A stretch of 64,000 nt of DNA from Excoecaria cochinchinensis (GCA_947683425.1 CANTUQ010000073.1:14427001-14491000); one strand, 5' to 3'. Positions 1-13,743 are shown, counted from the first letter of the stretch. A program made the numbers and translations. The notes: a model not told the origin generated them from the letters alone.

Positions 1-754
1 ACCATTCGAAGATGGAATCCTGCACTTTTGGTAGTCTTGTCAGTGACTCGGTGCAGTGCACTTTTGGTAGTCTGTAGCAGACTCGGTGCAGCTCAAAATA
101 GCAAGTTTCGCGTTTCGTAGTCTTGTCAGCGACTCGACGCATCATAATCAGAAGAAGGAACAGTGCACTTTTGGTAGCTTTGGTAGTGGCTCGGTGTAGT
201 TCTTTCGTGCACTTTTGGTAGTCTTGGTAGTGACTCGGTGCATCTCTCTTGTGCGTTTTTAGTAGCCTTGTCAGTGGCTCGACGCATCACCGTCTTAGGA
301 TGGAACTCTGTACGTTTAGTAGTCTTATCAGCGACTCCGTGCAGCGCACTTTTTGTAGCCTTGTCAGCGGCTCGGTGCATTTTTCGTTCTGCGCTTTTAG
401 TAGTCTTGGTAGTGGCTCGGTGCATCGCTATCTATAGATAGCACCTGTACGTTTAGTAGTCTTGTCAGCGGCTCCGTGCAGCGCACTTTTAGTAGCCTTG
501 TCAGCGGCTCGGTGCGATTTATGTTTCGCGTTTTGTAGTCTTGGTAGCGACTCGGCGCATCACCGTCTTAGGATGGTTCCTTGGCACTTTGTAGTTTTGT
601 CAGCGACTCAGTGCAACTCAAGAGGATGAATCATAGCACTGTTCTCGAGGGAGCAGCGGGAAGGAGGCAGCCTCAGGTACGCGCTTCTTTCCTTTTCCTG
701 AATTTTGGCTCACCCAGGCACCCACACACTAGCCTCCCCAAAATTGGGGGCAAC
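1..754 (+). repeat. 3' tandem-hairpin array and PPT of a Tat-like element (left-truncated)
   Basis: Non-coding 3' end of an LTR element whose body lies left of the window. From 1 to about 620 it is a tandem array of about 13 units of 45-55 bp. Each unit has a constant core of the type TAGTCTTGTCAGCGACTC or AGTCTGTAGCAGACT, flanked by complementary ends such as TGCAC and GTGCA, so each unit can fold into a hairpin. Some units pair AGCC with GGCT instead of AGTC with GACT. From 690 to 754 comes the same pre-LTR sequence seen at 7800-7868, ending in a purine-rich tract and CAAC directly before the LTR. Short ORFs here are translations of the repeat and are not genes. Confidence 0.85.
740..754 (+). 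promoter_or_regulatory. polypurine tract before LTR G
   Basis: AAAATTGGGGGCAAC lies directly before the LTR start TGTAGACACC. The same tract precedes the LTRs at 7869 and 56840, and a variant precedes 11138. By position it is the primer for plus-strand DNA synthesis. Confidence 0.75.
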
Positions 755-3423
<2,669 letters not shown>

Positions 3424-3650
3424 AAGGGCTTCAACCTTCGGAATGGATCAAAGCTGCTATGCCATATTGGAAAAGCCTTTGCCTAAGCACCTCATTCATT
3501 TTGTTAACAAGGGGAAAATACAGCCAATGCCGGCCAAACTTGCCAGAATCCAGGGACGACCCGATCATTGAGCGGATCAATATTATGCCTACCATCAGCA
3601 TACTGGGCATGAGACTAATGGGTGCCAAACTCTGAGAAGACAAGTTCTAT
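3424..3650 (+). pseudogene. gag nucleocapsid fragment of element H
   Basis: A degraded piece of Tat-type Gag. The translation shows the motif GKIQPMPAKLARIQGRP, then after a stop a CHHC-type zinc-knuckle relic (YAYHQHTGHETNGC, first Cys replaced by Tyr), then a LIDEE segment. Intact relatives here read C-x2-H-x4-H-x4-C and continue RIQDLIDSK (compare 31936 and 26630). Gag's capsid part is missing. The fragment begins right at the LTR G boundary, so it was truncated by insertion or deletion. It is not functional. Confidence 0.7.
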
Positions 3651-4230
3651 ACTTAATTGATGAGGAGATGAGAGGTGAGGAAGATGGTTTCCGGGGATGA
3701 CAACAGACCATTGACTACAGCATCCGTGTTGGCAAGAAAGGAAGAAGATAGCTATTTGGATGCTCCTTTTTATTTTTGAACTATTTGATAATGACATTGT
3801 TAATCTAGTTGTTTTTAAATGAAATCAATGGTTTCACTTATCTGTGTGATATTTTCTTGTGATTTCACCATGCATAATCATGACTCATTCATATTTAATA
3901 ATAATTCAAATGATGCCATTCCATTTAATCTCGGAACTTTGGAAACCCAAAGAAAATCTTGATAGCATCTGATGTGACTCCTGGAGAGAGAAAATAGAAA
4001 AAATATATGAAAAAGTCTTTACCTGGACCTATGAAGACAGGACGAGAGATGATCATGAAGTCGCCAAACACGCAATGCCAATATATTCCAATCATAGATC
4101 AGTCAAACAGAAGCTCAGAAGACTCAAGCTAGAATGGTTAGAAAAGGTTAAAAGAATAAATCCACAAGCAGAAGCGAGGTTAAATTGGTTGCATGTGTGA
4201 ACTATCAGGATTTGAACCAGGCTTGTCTAA
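3651..4230 (+). pseudogene. pre-RT linker and start of reverse transcriptase, element H (degraded)
   Basis: Broken reading of the region that precedes RT in Tat elements. Recognisable parts, in shifting frames, are FELFDND, MHNHD, SFIF, FNLGTLE and TWTYED, all matching the better copy at 63330-63640. They are followed by KQKLRRLKLEW and, at about 4180-4225, VNYQDLNQAC, which is the conserved N-terminal RT motif. Protease and G-patch are absent between this and the gag fragment. Element D at 32284-32985 has the same join, so the deletion predates both copies. Several stops and frameshifts make it non-coding. Confidence 0.75.
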
Positions 4231-4373
4231 AAAAAACAAAAAAAAATGAGCCAAAAAAAAGAAACAAAAAACAAAAAAAATGAAGAAAAAATAATGCAAA
4301 AAAAAAAGAAGGAAAAGAATCAATATGTAGATCCGACCGAAAACTGTTGATATGGGGGCAAAAGAAAGTAATC
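4231..4373 (+). repeat. A-rich tract between the two RT pieces of H
   Basis: Interrupted poly-A (AAAAAACAAAAAAAAATGAG type), followed by a short spacer containing GGGGGCAAAAG. A similar A-rich tract sits at the same junction in element D (about 32980-33080). Confidence 0.7.
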
Positions 4374-4452
4374 CTAGGGGCAAACTTTGCTCAAATCCCG
4401 TTGATATACACATACCTGTACTTTGCCATTCTTCTTGACTTCTGAAAAGGAC
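4374..4452 (-). pseudogene. antisense RT fragment of element H
   Basis: Read on the minus strand this gives KKNGKVQVCVYQRDLSKVCP, the RT motif that normally reads KDGKVRVCVDYRDLNKACP. It lies inside a plus-strand element, so it is a short inverted piece. The sense copy of nearly the same motif is 150-200 bp upstream (about 4184-4225). Element D carries the same inverted piece at 33121-33200. Confidence 0.8.
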
Positions 4453-4475
4453 CAAAAGGGTTTTATTGACTTATA

Positions 4476-5270
4476 ATGGATATGGATTGCTCGAGGTTGG
4501 GAATAGACATCATAGGGGAGGTGCGCCCTATGGCCTCCAGCAGACAAGTTCATCAAAAGGAATCCGATTTGTCGATATGGTCTCCCTCACCACGTTATGT
4601 CCAAGGACAGAAGGGCAGTTTATGGCTAAGGTTAGGAAGTTGCTCCAGTGGTATGGCATTAAAGATCACAAGTCCTCTCTGTATTCCCCTCAAACTAATG
4701 GGGCATGAGAGGCTGCTAACAAGAATATCTTGGTCTAGATGGTTTAAAATTACAAGGATTGGGCAGAGAAATGGCTTTTTGCACTTCAGGGCTAGAGAAC
4801 CACCGACGAGACCTCTACAGGAGTCACCTTTTATTCCTCAATACATGGGCTAAAAATAGTACGGTCGGTCGAAGTAGAGCTCAAATCTTTAAGGATAGTC
4901 GTGAAAGCCCAGATCCTGGAAGCTGACTGGGCACGACAACGGTTACAGCAGTTAAGCACATCAGACAAGGACAGATCGTGGGATAACTATCACAATCAGA
5001 TCTATCAGAAAACACTCTGTTCGATCATTCGAGAAGGAAGTCAGAAAGCACCTATTGAAAGAGGAAGATTTAATCTTTAAGCAAATGAGTCCAAATGTTT
5101 CAAATGGATGAGGCAAATTCAGACCAATGTGGGAAGGCCCATTTGTTCTTGAGAAAGTTATTATCCAAGGGAGCATCGTTTTCGATAGACAGTGATGGAA
5201 ATAAATATAAAAAAACCAGTCAGCATCGAAAGAGGCAAAAGGTTCCATGGCTAAAGACTAAAAATCAAAA
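4476..5270 (+). pseudogene. integrase remnant of element H (core with internal deletion, C-terminal half)
   Basis: Starts with GIDIIGEVRPMAS, the first catalytic Asp region of Tat-type integrase. It then jumps, with loss of the middle of the core, to VRKLLQWYGIKDHKSSLYSP and QTNGA, followed by EAANKNI (third catalytic Glu region), NYKDWAEK, VEVELKSLRI, EADWARQR and a degenerate C-terminal domain. Stops interrupt it (for example after QTNGA), and the frame changes near 4560. D has the same internal deletion at 33222-33553. It is non-functional. Confidence 0.8.
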
Positions 5271-6837
5271 GAAGAGAATAAAAGCCCCGCAGGTTGAAAA
5301 TCGAAAAAAGGCGGCCTTGCTAAAATTAGGTGCCTTGTCAGGATAAAAACCGAAAAAAGGCATCCTGGGAAAAAATTAGAGGCTTGAGAGAAAATGTCTA
5401 ATGAAGAAAATTCGAGAGGGCTGATTGGAAATAGGAGTTTTAATACTTTCAAGATCCATTCTGAGATTAGATGTAGTTTTGCATTTTGAATCTATGTTAG
5501 ATAATGATCATGTATGGAGAAATCATACTGAAATATACACAATTTTGCAAGAAAGATATGAAATAAAGGCAATTAGATTCATGTGTTCATTATCTTCTAG
5601 TTCTTTTATAAAAAGAAAGGCGTCATTCATTATTGAATGCATCTAATTTAAATAACTATACTCTGCTCTTGCCAGCCAGGCGCTTAAGCTGATGGGTCCT
5701 ATTATCAACTGCTGGACTGGGCACCCGTATCTTGCATGCACTAGTAGAAGCAATGGGGGCAACCTCCGATTAGTTGTATAATAGCCTTCACATGTGGTTG
5801 GGTCTAGAGGCCATGGTACTTGGAGGTGAAAGTTGATGATAAGATGCCATCTGGAAAAGGATGGGAGGCCTCACAGCATCTTGAATTCCATCTGAACTAT
5901 TCTCTGTCAAAGGGTGTCTAAGCAAATTGTGCTGGTCATCCTTAAGGGAGGTTCTGATAGTAGCCTTCACTTCTCTTGTCATCGCACCGAAAAAAAAAGG
6001 CTGTTAGAGATGAAAACCGTAACTGGCTCTCTAAGCAAAAGTTAGGCCAAAGGGTAAGGTGAAAACTTGGAAACAAGCAGTCTGCCCTACAAAAAAAAAA
6101 GATAAATAAATAAAAGCCACTGGATTGGTTTGGGTCTATTCCAGGCAAAAGTTAGGCAAAGGGTTATGTGAAAATCCCCCAAGGGACGCATTTCCCACAA
6201 AGAAAAGCTAGTGTGAAAATCCATAAGGGACGCACTACCTTTAAATCAATGACTTCCGATGCCCGGAGCAATAAGGCGGCATTACTTTGGATGATCTTCC
6301 CTTCAACCAAATAGCGCATAATTTAAGACATGAGTCAGAATCTCGAGCGTATGCTCATTAACCGGGGGGCAAAGATACACACCTGACGGTTCTCTCTGAA
6401 GAGTTTACGGGTCAGAGTCCCTAAACCAAGATTCCATTTTTAGTTCCTCAGGGCGCTCTAGTTCCTCAGGGGGCATGGTTGAGCAGCCAAGTTATATCCT
6501 CAACGGACCCTTAACCGCCTAGGACATGGTCTATCCATTTTTGCATGCATTTCATGCCATTCTTTAGCAAACATCTGCATATGGCCATTTACACTTGCAT
6601 GCATAATCTATTGTATATATTCCTATGCACAACTTTGCAGGAAAAGTCTAAATGAAGGCCACACACATAAAAGCTAGTCAAGGACAGCTTCAGTTCAATA
6701 TTAACATTCATTTGAGCAAGACGATCAGGTCAAGATAGAATCTACGTCGGCATATCTCCAAGACCTCTTAAGAGGCAGTTCTCTAAGACCTCTTAGGAGG
6801 CAATTCTCCAGGGTCTCTTAAGAGACAAATATATTTT
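5271..6837 (+). other. 3' non-coding region of element H
   Basis: No coding sequence found. It contains repeats of an AAAATCGAAAAAAGGC type (5280-5370) and a block with GGCTCTCTAAGCAAAAGTTAGG (6028-6050) that recurs in element D at about 53790-53815, so the two elements share this 3' region. Short ORFs are not conserved between the two copies. From 6760 short repeats of CTAAGACCTCTTAGGAGGCA lead into the hairpin array. Confidence 0.7.
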
Positions 6838-7740
6838 TCCTGCACTTTTAGTAGTCTGTAGCAGACTCGGTGCAATCCTCTGAGGAGGATATGTCCTGCA
6901 TTTTTGTAGTCTTGTCAGCGACTCGACGCATCGTCATCTGCGGATGACACCTGGACTTTTAGTAGTCTTGTCAGCGACTCGGTGTGGTCCTCCTCTTGCG
7001 CTTTTTGTAGTCTTGTCAGCGACTCGTCGCATCATTATCTGCGGATGGCACCTGCACTTTTAGTAGTCTTATCAGCGACTCGGTGCGGTCCTCCTCTTGT
7101 GCTTTTTGTAGTCTTGTCAGCGACTCGGCGCATCGCTATCTGCGGATGGCACCTTCACTTTTAGTAGTCTGTAGCAGACTCGGTGCAGTCCTCTGAGGAA
7201 GACATCTCCTGCGTTTTGTAGTCTTGTCAGTGACTCGGTGCATCGTCATTTGCAGATGGCTCCTGCACTTTTAGTAGTCTGTAGCAGACTCGGTGCAGTC
7301 CTCTGAAGAGGGCTTCTCCTGCATTTTGTAGTCTTGTCAGCGACTCGATGCATCGCCATTTGCGGATGTCTCTTGCACTTTTAGTAGTCTGTAGCAGACT
7401 CGGTGCAGTCCTCCTCTTGCGCTTTTTGTAGTCTTGTCAGCGACTTAGCGCTTCGTCATCTGCGGATGACACCTGCACTTTTAGTAGTCTTGTCAGCGAC
7501 TCGGTGCGGTCCTCCTCTTGCACTTTTTATAGTCTTGTCAGCACCTCGGCGCATCGTAATTTGCGGATGACACCTGGACTTTTAGTAGTCTGTAGCAGAC
7601 TCGGTGCAGTCCTCTAAAGAGGACATTTCTCGCGTTTTATAAGTCTGTAGCAGACTCGGCGCATCACCGTCTTAGGATGGTTCCCGGCACTTTGTAGTCT
7701 TGTCAGCGACTCAGTGCAATCCAAGAGGATATTTACAGCT
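6838..7740 (+). repeat. tandem-hairpin array, 3' end of element H (about 17 units)
   Basis: About 17 units, each 45-60 bp, in two alternating types. One has the core AGTCTGTAGCAGACT, the other TAGTCTTGTCAGCGACT. Each core is enclosed by complementary pentamers that change together: TGCAC with GTGCA (6839, 7262, 7373), TGCAT with ATGCA (7319), GCGC with GCGC (7417), TGCG with CGCA (6998). It is the same family as the array at 1-620. Tandem repeats upstream of the 3' LTR are known for Ogre/Tat elements; the paired stem changes are what I see here. Confidence 0.9.
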
Positions 7741-7868
7741 CAAATCACAACATTGTTCCCGAGGGAGTAGCTGGAAGGTTGTCGCCTCAGGTACACGCTT
7801 CTTTCCCTTTTCTGAATTTTGGCTCACCTAAGCACCCACACACTAGCCTCCCCAAAATTGGGGGCAAC
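7741..7868 (+). promoter_or_regulatory. pre-LTR region and polypurine tract, element H
   Basis: Matches 627-754 closely, including TGAATTTTGGCTCACC and the terminal AAAATTGGGGGCAAC before the LTR. No gene. Confidence 0.75.
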
Positions 7869-8933
7869 TGTAGACACCGAGTCTCGAGTAATCTTGATCA
7901 GGATTACCCAATGATGAAATTAAGTGTGCCGATTTATAGGCAAAAAGAATGAAAGTTGGAAGTGATAATCTCCTTGTCGTTTTGATTTGTTAGGAATAAA
8001 TAAAAATGTATTTTAAAAATATTTTAAAAATTATTTTGGGATAAAAAAGTTAGTTTTTAAATTATTGTGTTTTATAGAAAATTAAAAAAAATATTCACAC
8101 GAATGTCGGGCTGCGGCAGCGCTGGGCGCGCGCCGCAGCGCCCCGGTGCGCAGGCCAGAGCGAGCGACACGCTGGGCATCCCGCGCGCTGCTGCGCACGG
8201 AAGACGCCCGTCGGGCGCCTCTCGCCCCCTGTCGCGCCCTTCCAGCTGTTGATTTTCGTTTTTTCTTCATCTTTAAGTGTTTTTAACTCATTTTTTTTTG
8301 CATAATTTAATTCTAAAACCCTTTTATCTTCTAACTATCCAAATTCTTCAGTTTTTGGCTGTTATTAGAATTCAATTATTTTTTTTTTGCCATTAAAAAT
8401 CTGATTTTAATTGGAAATATAAAATGGTTTTTTAGTGACAATTTGGGGGGGTTTTCTTTAGAAAATTATTTTCTTCTTCTTTCTTCTCTCAAAAAAACAA
8501 ATTCTCTTAATTTTCTAAATGATTTTTCCAAATTAATTCTTAAGGCAAAAAGAATAATTTTTGTTCTTGGGAATTTTCTTCTTTTCATTTAACAATTTTT
8601 TACTTTGAGACAAATAAATCAATTATTTGTTCTTGAGTAAAAATTCATTTTCAATATTTTATTTTTCTAATATATTCTTACAATCAAGACAAGAAATTGG
8701 ATCATCTACTTTCATTTCTTCAAGATAAATTTTGAGGGTAAATATTCTTGTCTTAAGCTTTTAATTTCATTTTTTCCAATTAATTAGTTAACATGTAAAT
8801 TCTTTTGGTTCTATTATTTTCTTCTTATTTCTTATTCTTTTATTTTTATTTAATTAGTTAACATGTAAATTCTTTTAAATCTATTTTTTTACTTCTTATC
8901 TCTTATTTAATTGTTCATATTGAATTGTTCATA

Positions 8934-9035
<102 letters not shown>

Positions 9036-10126
9036 CTTGTGCTCATGTGATTGTCTATATTATTATTGGTATCATTATTATCGGTATCATTATTATCATG
9101 CCTTAAACATGTCATGTTAGTTTTATTTCCTATTGTTCTTGCATGTTTATATGATTATGCATACCCTTGGTTGTTATTGTGCTTTGTTGTTATTATTATC
9201 ACCATTGTTATTTTTATTACTTTTGCCATAATTTGTTACTAATATCATTATTGTTAGCATTATTATTTATGTTTTATGCATGCTGAATTCTATCATCATT
9301 ATTTTATGCTTGTTTATGCATGTTGAATTTTATTATTATTATGTTATTTTTTTATTATGTTATTTTTATGCATGCTAAATTGTTAATTAATTAATTTGCA
9401 TATTTTTATTATGTCATTTTAATTGGCTTGTCATACATGATGCAATTTTGTTTGTCTTAATTTAATTGTTTTCATGTTATATGTTTAATTCATTTTTTAT
9501 TACTAACTTCATTTGCATTTGTTTTTATTTGCAATACTCATTTTTATGTGTGAGTTTTTGCCAAGTGGGAGCCCATGGAGACTTGAAGATACCATGTGGA
9601 TGTTGTTCTTTTTTTATTGTTTTTCATTATTTTTGTTTCGTTTGTTTTATCATGTAATTTGTAAAAAGTCTATTTAATTTTATTTTTATGCACATTAATT
9701 AAAAAAATCACAAAAATATTTATATTAATTAATTTGATTTTTTTCTAATAAAAATGGGACCAATGTCCTAGTTTTCATCCTAAATAAATTGTCATATTAG
9801 AATTATTTTCTTTAAATATGCATGTGAGGACCAATGTCCTCATCTTTAATAAATAGCCTGATTTATATATGAATTGTATTTTATTTACAAATAGGGGTTG
9901 TATTCCGCCCTTGTTTTGTTGTAATTTATTTTCATGCGCTTTTATTTACTTTATCTACCCCTTTTTTTTATGTGATTGACATGTGTTTTAATTAAATTGA
10001 ATTAAAATTGAATGAGAAATGGGATGAAACGCTAAATTCAAAACTCAATTATAAACTTAATCAAGGTATGAATAAATGGTAAGTCCCGAACCATCTCTGG
10101 TCTTTGGGCTCAACGAGGCGAGAGGA

Positions 10127-10346
10127 CCATTTCAATGTTCCATTGGAATGGGACTTCCAAGACATCTCTTGTGTCCCGTAAAAAGGCTTTAACTTGCATA
10201 GTCCCAGGCTCCACGAGGTAAGAGGGTCATCCTAATGTTCTATTAGGATGGGGACTCCAAGACCCCTCTGGCTTGCCCAAAATGGATATAGCAGCGTTGT
10301 CTTAGGCTCAGTGAGGCTAGATGAATTTTCCCAATGTTCTATTGGG
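10127..10346 (+). other. three covarying hairpin modules near the end of LTR H
   Basis: Hairpin 1 (10127-10151): stem CCATTTCAAT with ATTGGAATGG, loop GTTCC. Hairpin 2 (10228-10250): stem CATCCTAAT with ATTAGGATG, loop GTTCT. Hairpin 3 (10330-10346): stem CCCAAT with ATTGGG, loop GTTCT. Between them are repeated segments of the type GGCTC..CGAGGCGAGAGG and CTCCAAGACMCCTCT, so each hairpin is one unit of a diverged tandem module. Related modules lie at 24328-24455, 29878-30170, 59290-59590 and 62725-63020. Confidence 0.85.
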
Positions 10347-10478
10347 TGGCGACTCTATGAAACCTCCTTATTGCCCAAAATGGACGCACTTGTAATTTTT
10401 TACAAGTTTTATGAACCTCATCCCGATCGCCCTAAAGGCGGGAGTTCGGGGCGACCCTGGGGTTCGGTATGCATCACA

Positions 10479-11137
10479 CCTGGTTTCACACACCGATATT
10501 CATCAATCACGTTCTTTAAAGTCTGGAGGCTTTACACACCGATAAGCTGGTGTTTATCAGTCGCTCAGCCGTGGTTTCACGCACTGATAAGCTGGTGTTT
10601 CATTAATCATGTTCTTCAAAGTCTGGAGGTTTCACACGCCGACAAGCTGGTGTTTATCAGTCGCTCAGCTATGGTTTCACACATCGACAAGCTAGTGTTT
10701 CATCAATCATGTTCTCCAAAGTCTGGAGGCTTTACACATCGACAAGCTGGTGTTTATCAGTCGCTCAGCCGTGGTTTTACATGCCGATAAGCTGCTGTTT
10801 CATCAATCACGTTCTTCAAAATCTGGCGATTTCACATACCTACAAGCTGGTGTTTATCAGTCGCCCAACCGCAATTTCACACGCCCATAAATTGGTGTCT
10901 ATCAATCACGCAACTCAATTGTGGTTTCACATGTCGACAAGCTGACATTCATCAATCACATAACCCGGCAATAGCTTCGAATGCCAATAAGCGGGATAGG
11001 AACAAATCATAGCAATCCGGGACGACAACACAGTAGGTAGGTCACCGCCTCAGGTATGCACTTCGTTCCTCTCTTCTTTTCTGAATTTTGGCTCACCCAG
11101 GCACCTAAGTTCGAGGTTCCCTAAAATTAGGGGCAAC
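10479..11137 (+). repeat. 3' tandem array and polypurine tract of another Tat-like unit
   Basis: From 10479 to about 10960 two segments of about 45 and 55 bp alternate (GGTTTCACACACCGATAAGC with TGGTGTTTATCAGTCGCTCA, and TGTTCTTCAAAGTCTGGAGG), about four to five double units. ACACC and GGTGT flank GATAAGCT in several units and can pair. From about 11030 comes the pre-LTR sequence (GAATTTTGGCTCACCCAGGC) and the tract AAAATTAGGGGCAAC directly before the LTR at 11138. This is therefore the 3' end of an element upstream of that LTR. The 180-residue ORF at 10248-10790 is a translation of LTR plus repeat and is rejected as a gene. Confidence 0.8.
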
Positions 11138-11374
11138 TGCAGACACCGGGTCCCGAGGCAGTCCAAGATCAGGATAACTCGATGATGAAAATGATACTTG
11201 CTGCAAACGATGATGTCAAAAATGATGTTTTCCTTATCGAAAATCTTTTTTGTTCCTCCAAAAATTTTAATCTAAAAATTTGCATTTTTACTCCTATTTT
11301 TATTCCTTTTATTTTTTTATTTTAATTTTTTGTTTTTTATTTTTTATTTTGCCGTGTGATTTGCGCATCGCACG
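11138..11374 (+). repeat. LTR of element A, first part
   Basis: Starts TGCAGACACCGGGTCCCGAG, matching the TGTAGACACC start of the other Tat-like LTRs, and is cut at 11374 by element B. Flank GCACG (11370-11374) and GCGCG (22056-22060) are the likely TSD of B, with one change. Confidence 0.85.
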
Positions 11375-12429
11375 TGTCACATCCCAAATATGGTCTAGTA
11401 GAATTGCATGTGTAATTGAATTATTAAAAGGGTATTTTGGTAATTTATGCAAGTGGATTAAGGACTTAATTGAAGAGTATTTAAAGTATTTAAAGAAAGA
11501 ATTTTTATTAGTGATCAATTGGTAATTTATAAGGATTTATAAGGGAATTTACAAGGACTTGAAGCAAAAGTCAAAAAAGATGAAATAAAGGTCGAATAGT
11601 AGAGTGACAAGTGGCTTTAGTAGGTGAGTGCATTAATGGGGATTTGAAAGGAAGAAGAGAGAGGGAGAGCAGGATTTGGATTGCTTCCCGTGGAAGCCAG
11701 CAGCTCCTCTCCTTGCACTCTCACTTTTTCTCTCTCTCACTTTCTCTTCTCCATTTTCTGCTCTCAAGTTTTGCATGTGGGTGTTCCTCAAGAGTTGAGC
11801 TAGGGTTTGTGATCAAGAGTTGTCCAAGAGGTAAGTGGCAGTTTTTTAGTGCCTTGATTGTCCATCTTCTTCTCCATTTGGGTCTTCTGGTTATATGGTT
11901 TTGGATTGCATGGGTTAATTGGGTTTTGTTTTGATTGAATTTGTGCAAGAATCAAAAGAGAGGAGGAAGGATAAAGGAAAAGGGAAGGTTATAGCTTGAA
12001 GACAGTGGATTTTTGGAGCTCCATTACCAGGTTTGGGAGCTTATATTAGCTATGTATATTTGGAAATGTTGTCCATGGCTTTCGGATCCTTGTGTGTTAT
12101 GCAAATACCTATTATTTGTGTGCCTTGTTACATGTAAATGTATGTGTTCATAAATATGTGTATATTATTTGAGATATAAGAATTATAAGACTTTGCATGT
12201 TAATTCTTGAAGAGTTTTGAACATGAACATAAGAGGGAATACTGGGTTTGAGAATCTCTGTAAATGCTGTTTTGATGTGTAACGATATTGGTTGATTTGT
12301 GTTATTATGGTTGTAAATGTGTTTTGGAAGTTCTGGAGTTAGGTTCTTATATGAAATTGCATGACATATGGGTTTGGGTGAAGTTGGGTTTTGATTTCCT
12401 TCAAATTTTATTTCTGCATTTCTGGAGAT

Positions 12430-12860
12430 CGAGGAGAATCGATCCTGTCACGAGCACGTCATTCATCGCGAGGGCGACAGAACCAGCTCTTCTCCTTCTC
12501 GCGGTGGATTTTTGCTCAGCAGTCGTAAAGATGGCTTTGTGGTGGGAAGGTCACGTGTCGTGAGCGACGATCACGACTCGTGCCCCTCTTCCCTTGGCGT
12601 CACGAGTCGTGAGGGAGGATCACGACACTTGACCGCCCCTTTCCTGTGATGCAGGACGGGTTTGCGTCACTAGTCGTGAGTGAGGATCACGACTCATGAC
12701 CTCCTCTTCCTGCGATGAGATGGCCTCACGAGTCGTGAGGGCGGATCACGACTCGTGACCGCCCTTTCCCTGTGAGGCGCTAGAGTCATGGGTTGTGACA
12801 GCATGTGCGACGCGTGACTGGCCTCTCTTCCTTAGCTACTGTCGCGAGTGCGACAGTGAG
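12430..12860 (+). repeat. TCACGACTCGTGA palindrome cluster, 5' LTR of B
   Basis: Many copies of CACGAGTCGTGAG and ATCACGACTCGTGACC in both orientations, with TCGCGAGGGCGAC and GTCGCGAGTGCGACAG at the ends. CACGACTCGTG can be derived from CGCGACTCGCG by CpG-to-TpG/CpA change, so this looks like a decayed form of the TCGCGA clusters in C, J and K. Confidence 0.75.
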
Positions 12861-13706
12861 TCTTTTATGCCGTGTTTCGAAAATGAATTTCACAGTTCTT
12901 TTTGCATGAGATTTTCATTACATGACACATGATTTGTCTTATATGGCCTATTAATTGATAAATTATATGTTTTTAATTAGATTTGTACATGATTTATATG
13001 TCTTCATCTTGATTAAATACACATGTATACATAAAATAACATGATTATACTTAATTTATCCTTGGTTATATGATAATTATTTTAGATCATGATTGAGTTG
13101 TTATTTGAGCCTGGTAGTCATAGTTAGTGGATGGATAAGCGCGTATCAAGGGGTCAGGGTGTGAGTGCAGCTGCCATATGTTATTTATTACTTACAGGCC
13201 CAGTTTAGGTCTTTGATTTGGGCCCCGTTTGGGTCATATAAGATGTTTGAGGCCTCGATCTCCTGTATACTTTCGGATATACATGATTATAAAAATGTTT
13301 TAAGACCCATGTCTCCATAAGCTTGGAATACTGTGTCCTATCAGTATCATTAGTACCCGTATCCACTAGTTAGCGAGTAATCAGGCTATTACTTGAGGTG
13401 ATTATACGAGTTTGATATATGAAGCCATTATGTATATGAAATGAATATATGTTACATGTATGTGTATATGCGTTATGACATAATGAAATGTAATACTTCT
13501 ATACGAATATGAATTTTTATATGATTATATTCCTGTTGATACATAAATATTGACTACTTGGATATGAATGGTTACTTTTCGATATACGTGTATGATGAAT
13601 ACTTGTTATAAGCCAGAGTAGTATATGTTTATATGCTTTTGTTATTATTAAGCTTATATATATGTCTATTGCAATTATATGTACATGCATGTGTTGTTCC
13701 TCCCCA

Positions 13707-13743
13707 CTAAGCATTATCGTTTAGCACGGGCTCTTTTCCCGTG
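13707..13743 (+). other. conserved double hairpin, 5' LTR of B
   Basis: CTAAGCATTATCGTTTAG (stem with one G-U pair and one mismatch) followed directly by CACGGG, loop CTCTTTT, CCCGTG. The 3' LTR copy at 18674-18710 has perfect stems (CTAAGCG with CGCTTAG). It lies about 335-370 bp before the LTR end. Confidence 0.85.

Noticed and set aside
6838..7740. Regularly spaced repeats resembling a CRISPR array
   Set aside because: Plant nuclear context, spacers are themselves repeats, and the array sits in the known 3' tandem-repeat position of a Tat-like element.
10248..10790. 180-residue ORF with repeated SWCL-like segments
   Set aside because: It spans the LTR end and the tandem array; the repeat unit happens to lack stops in this frame.
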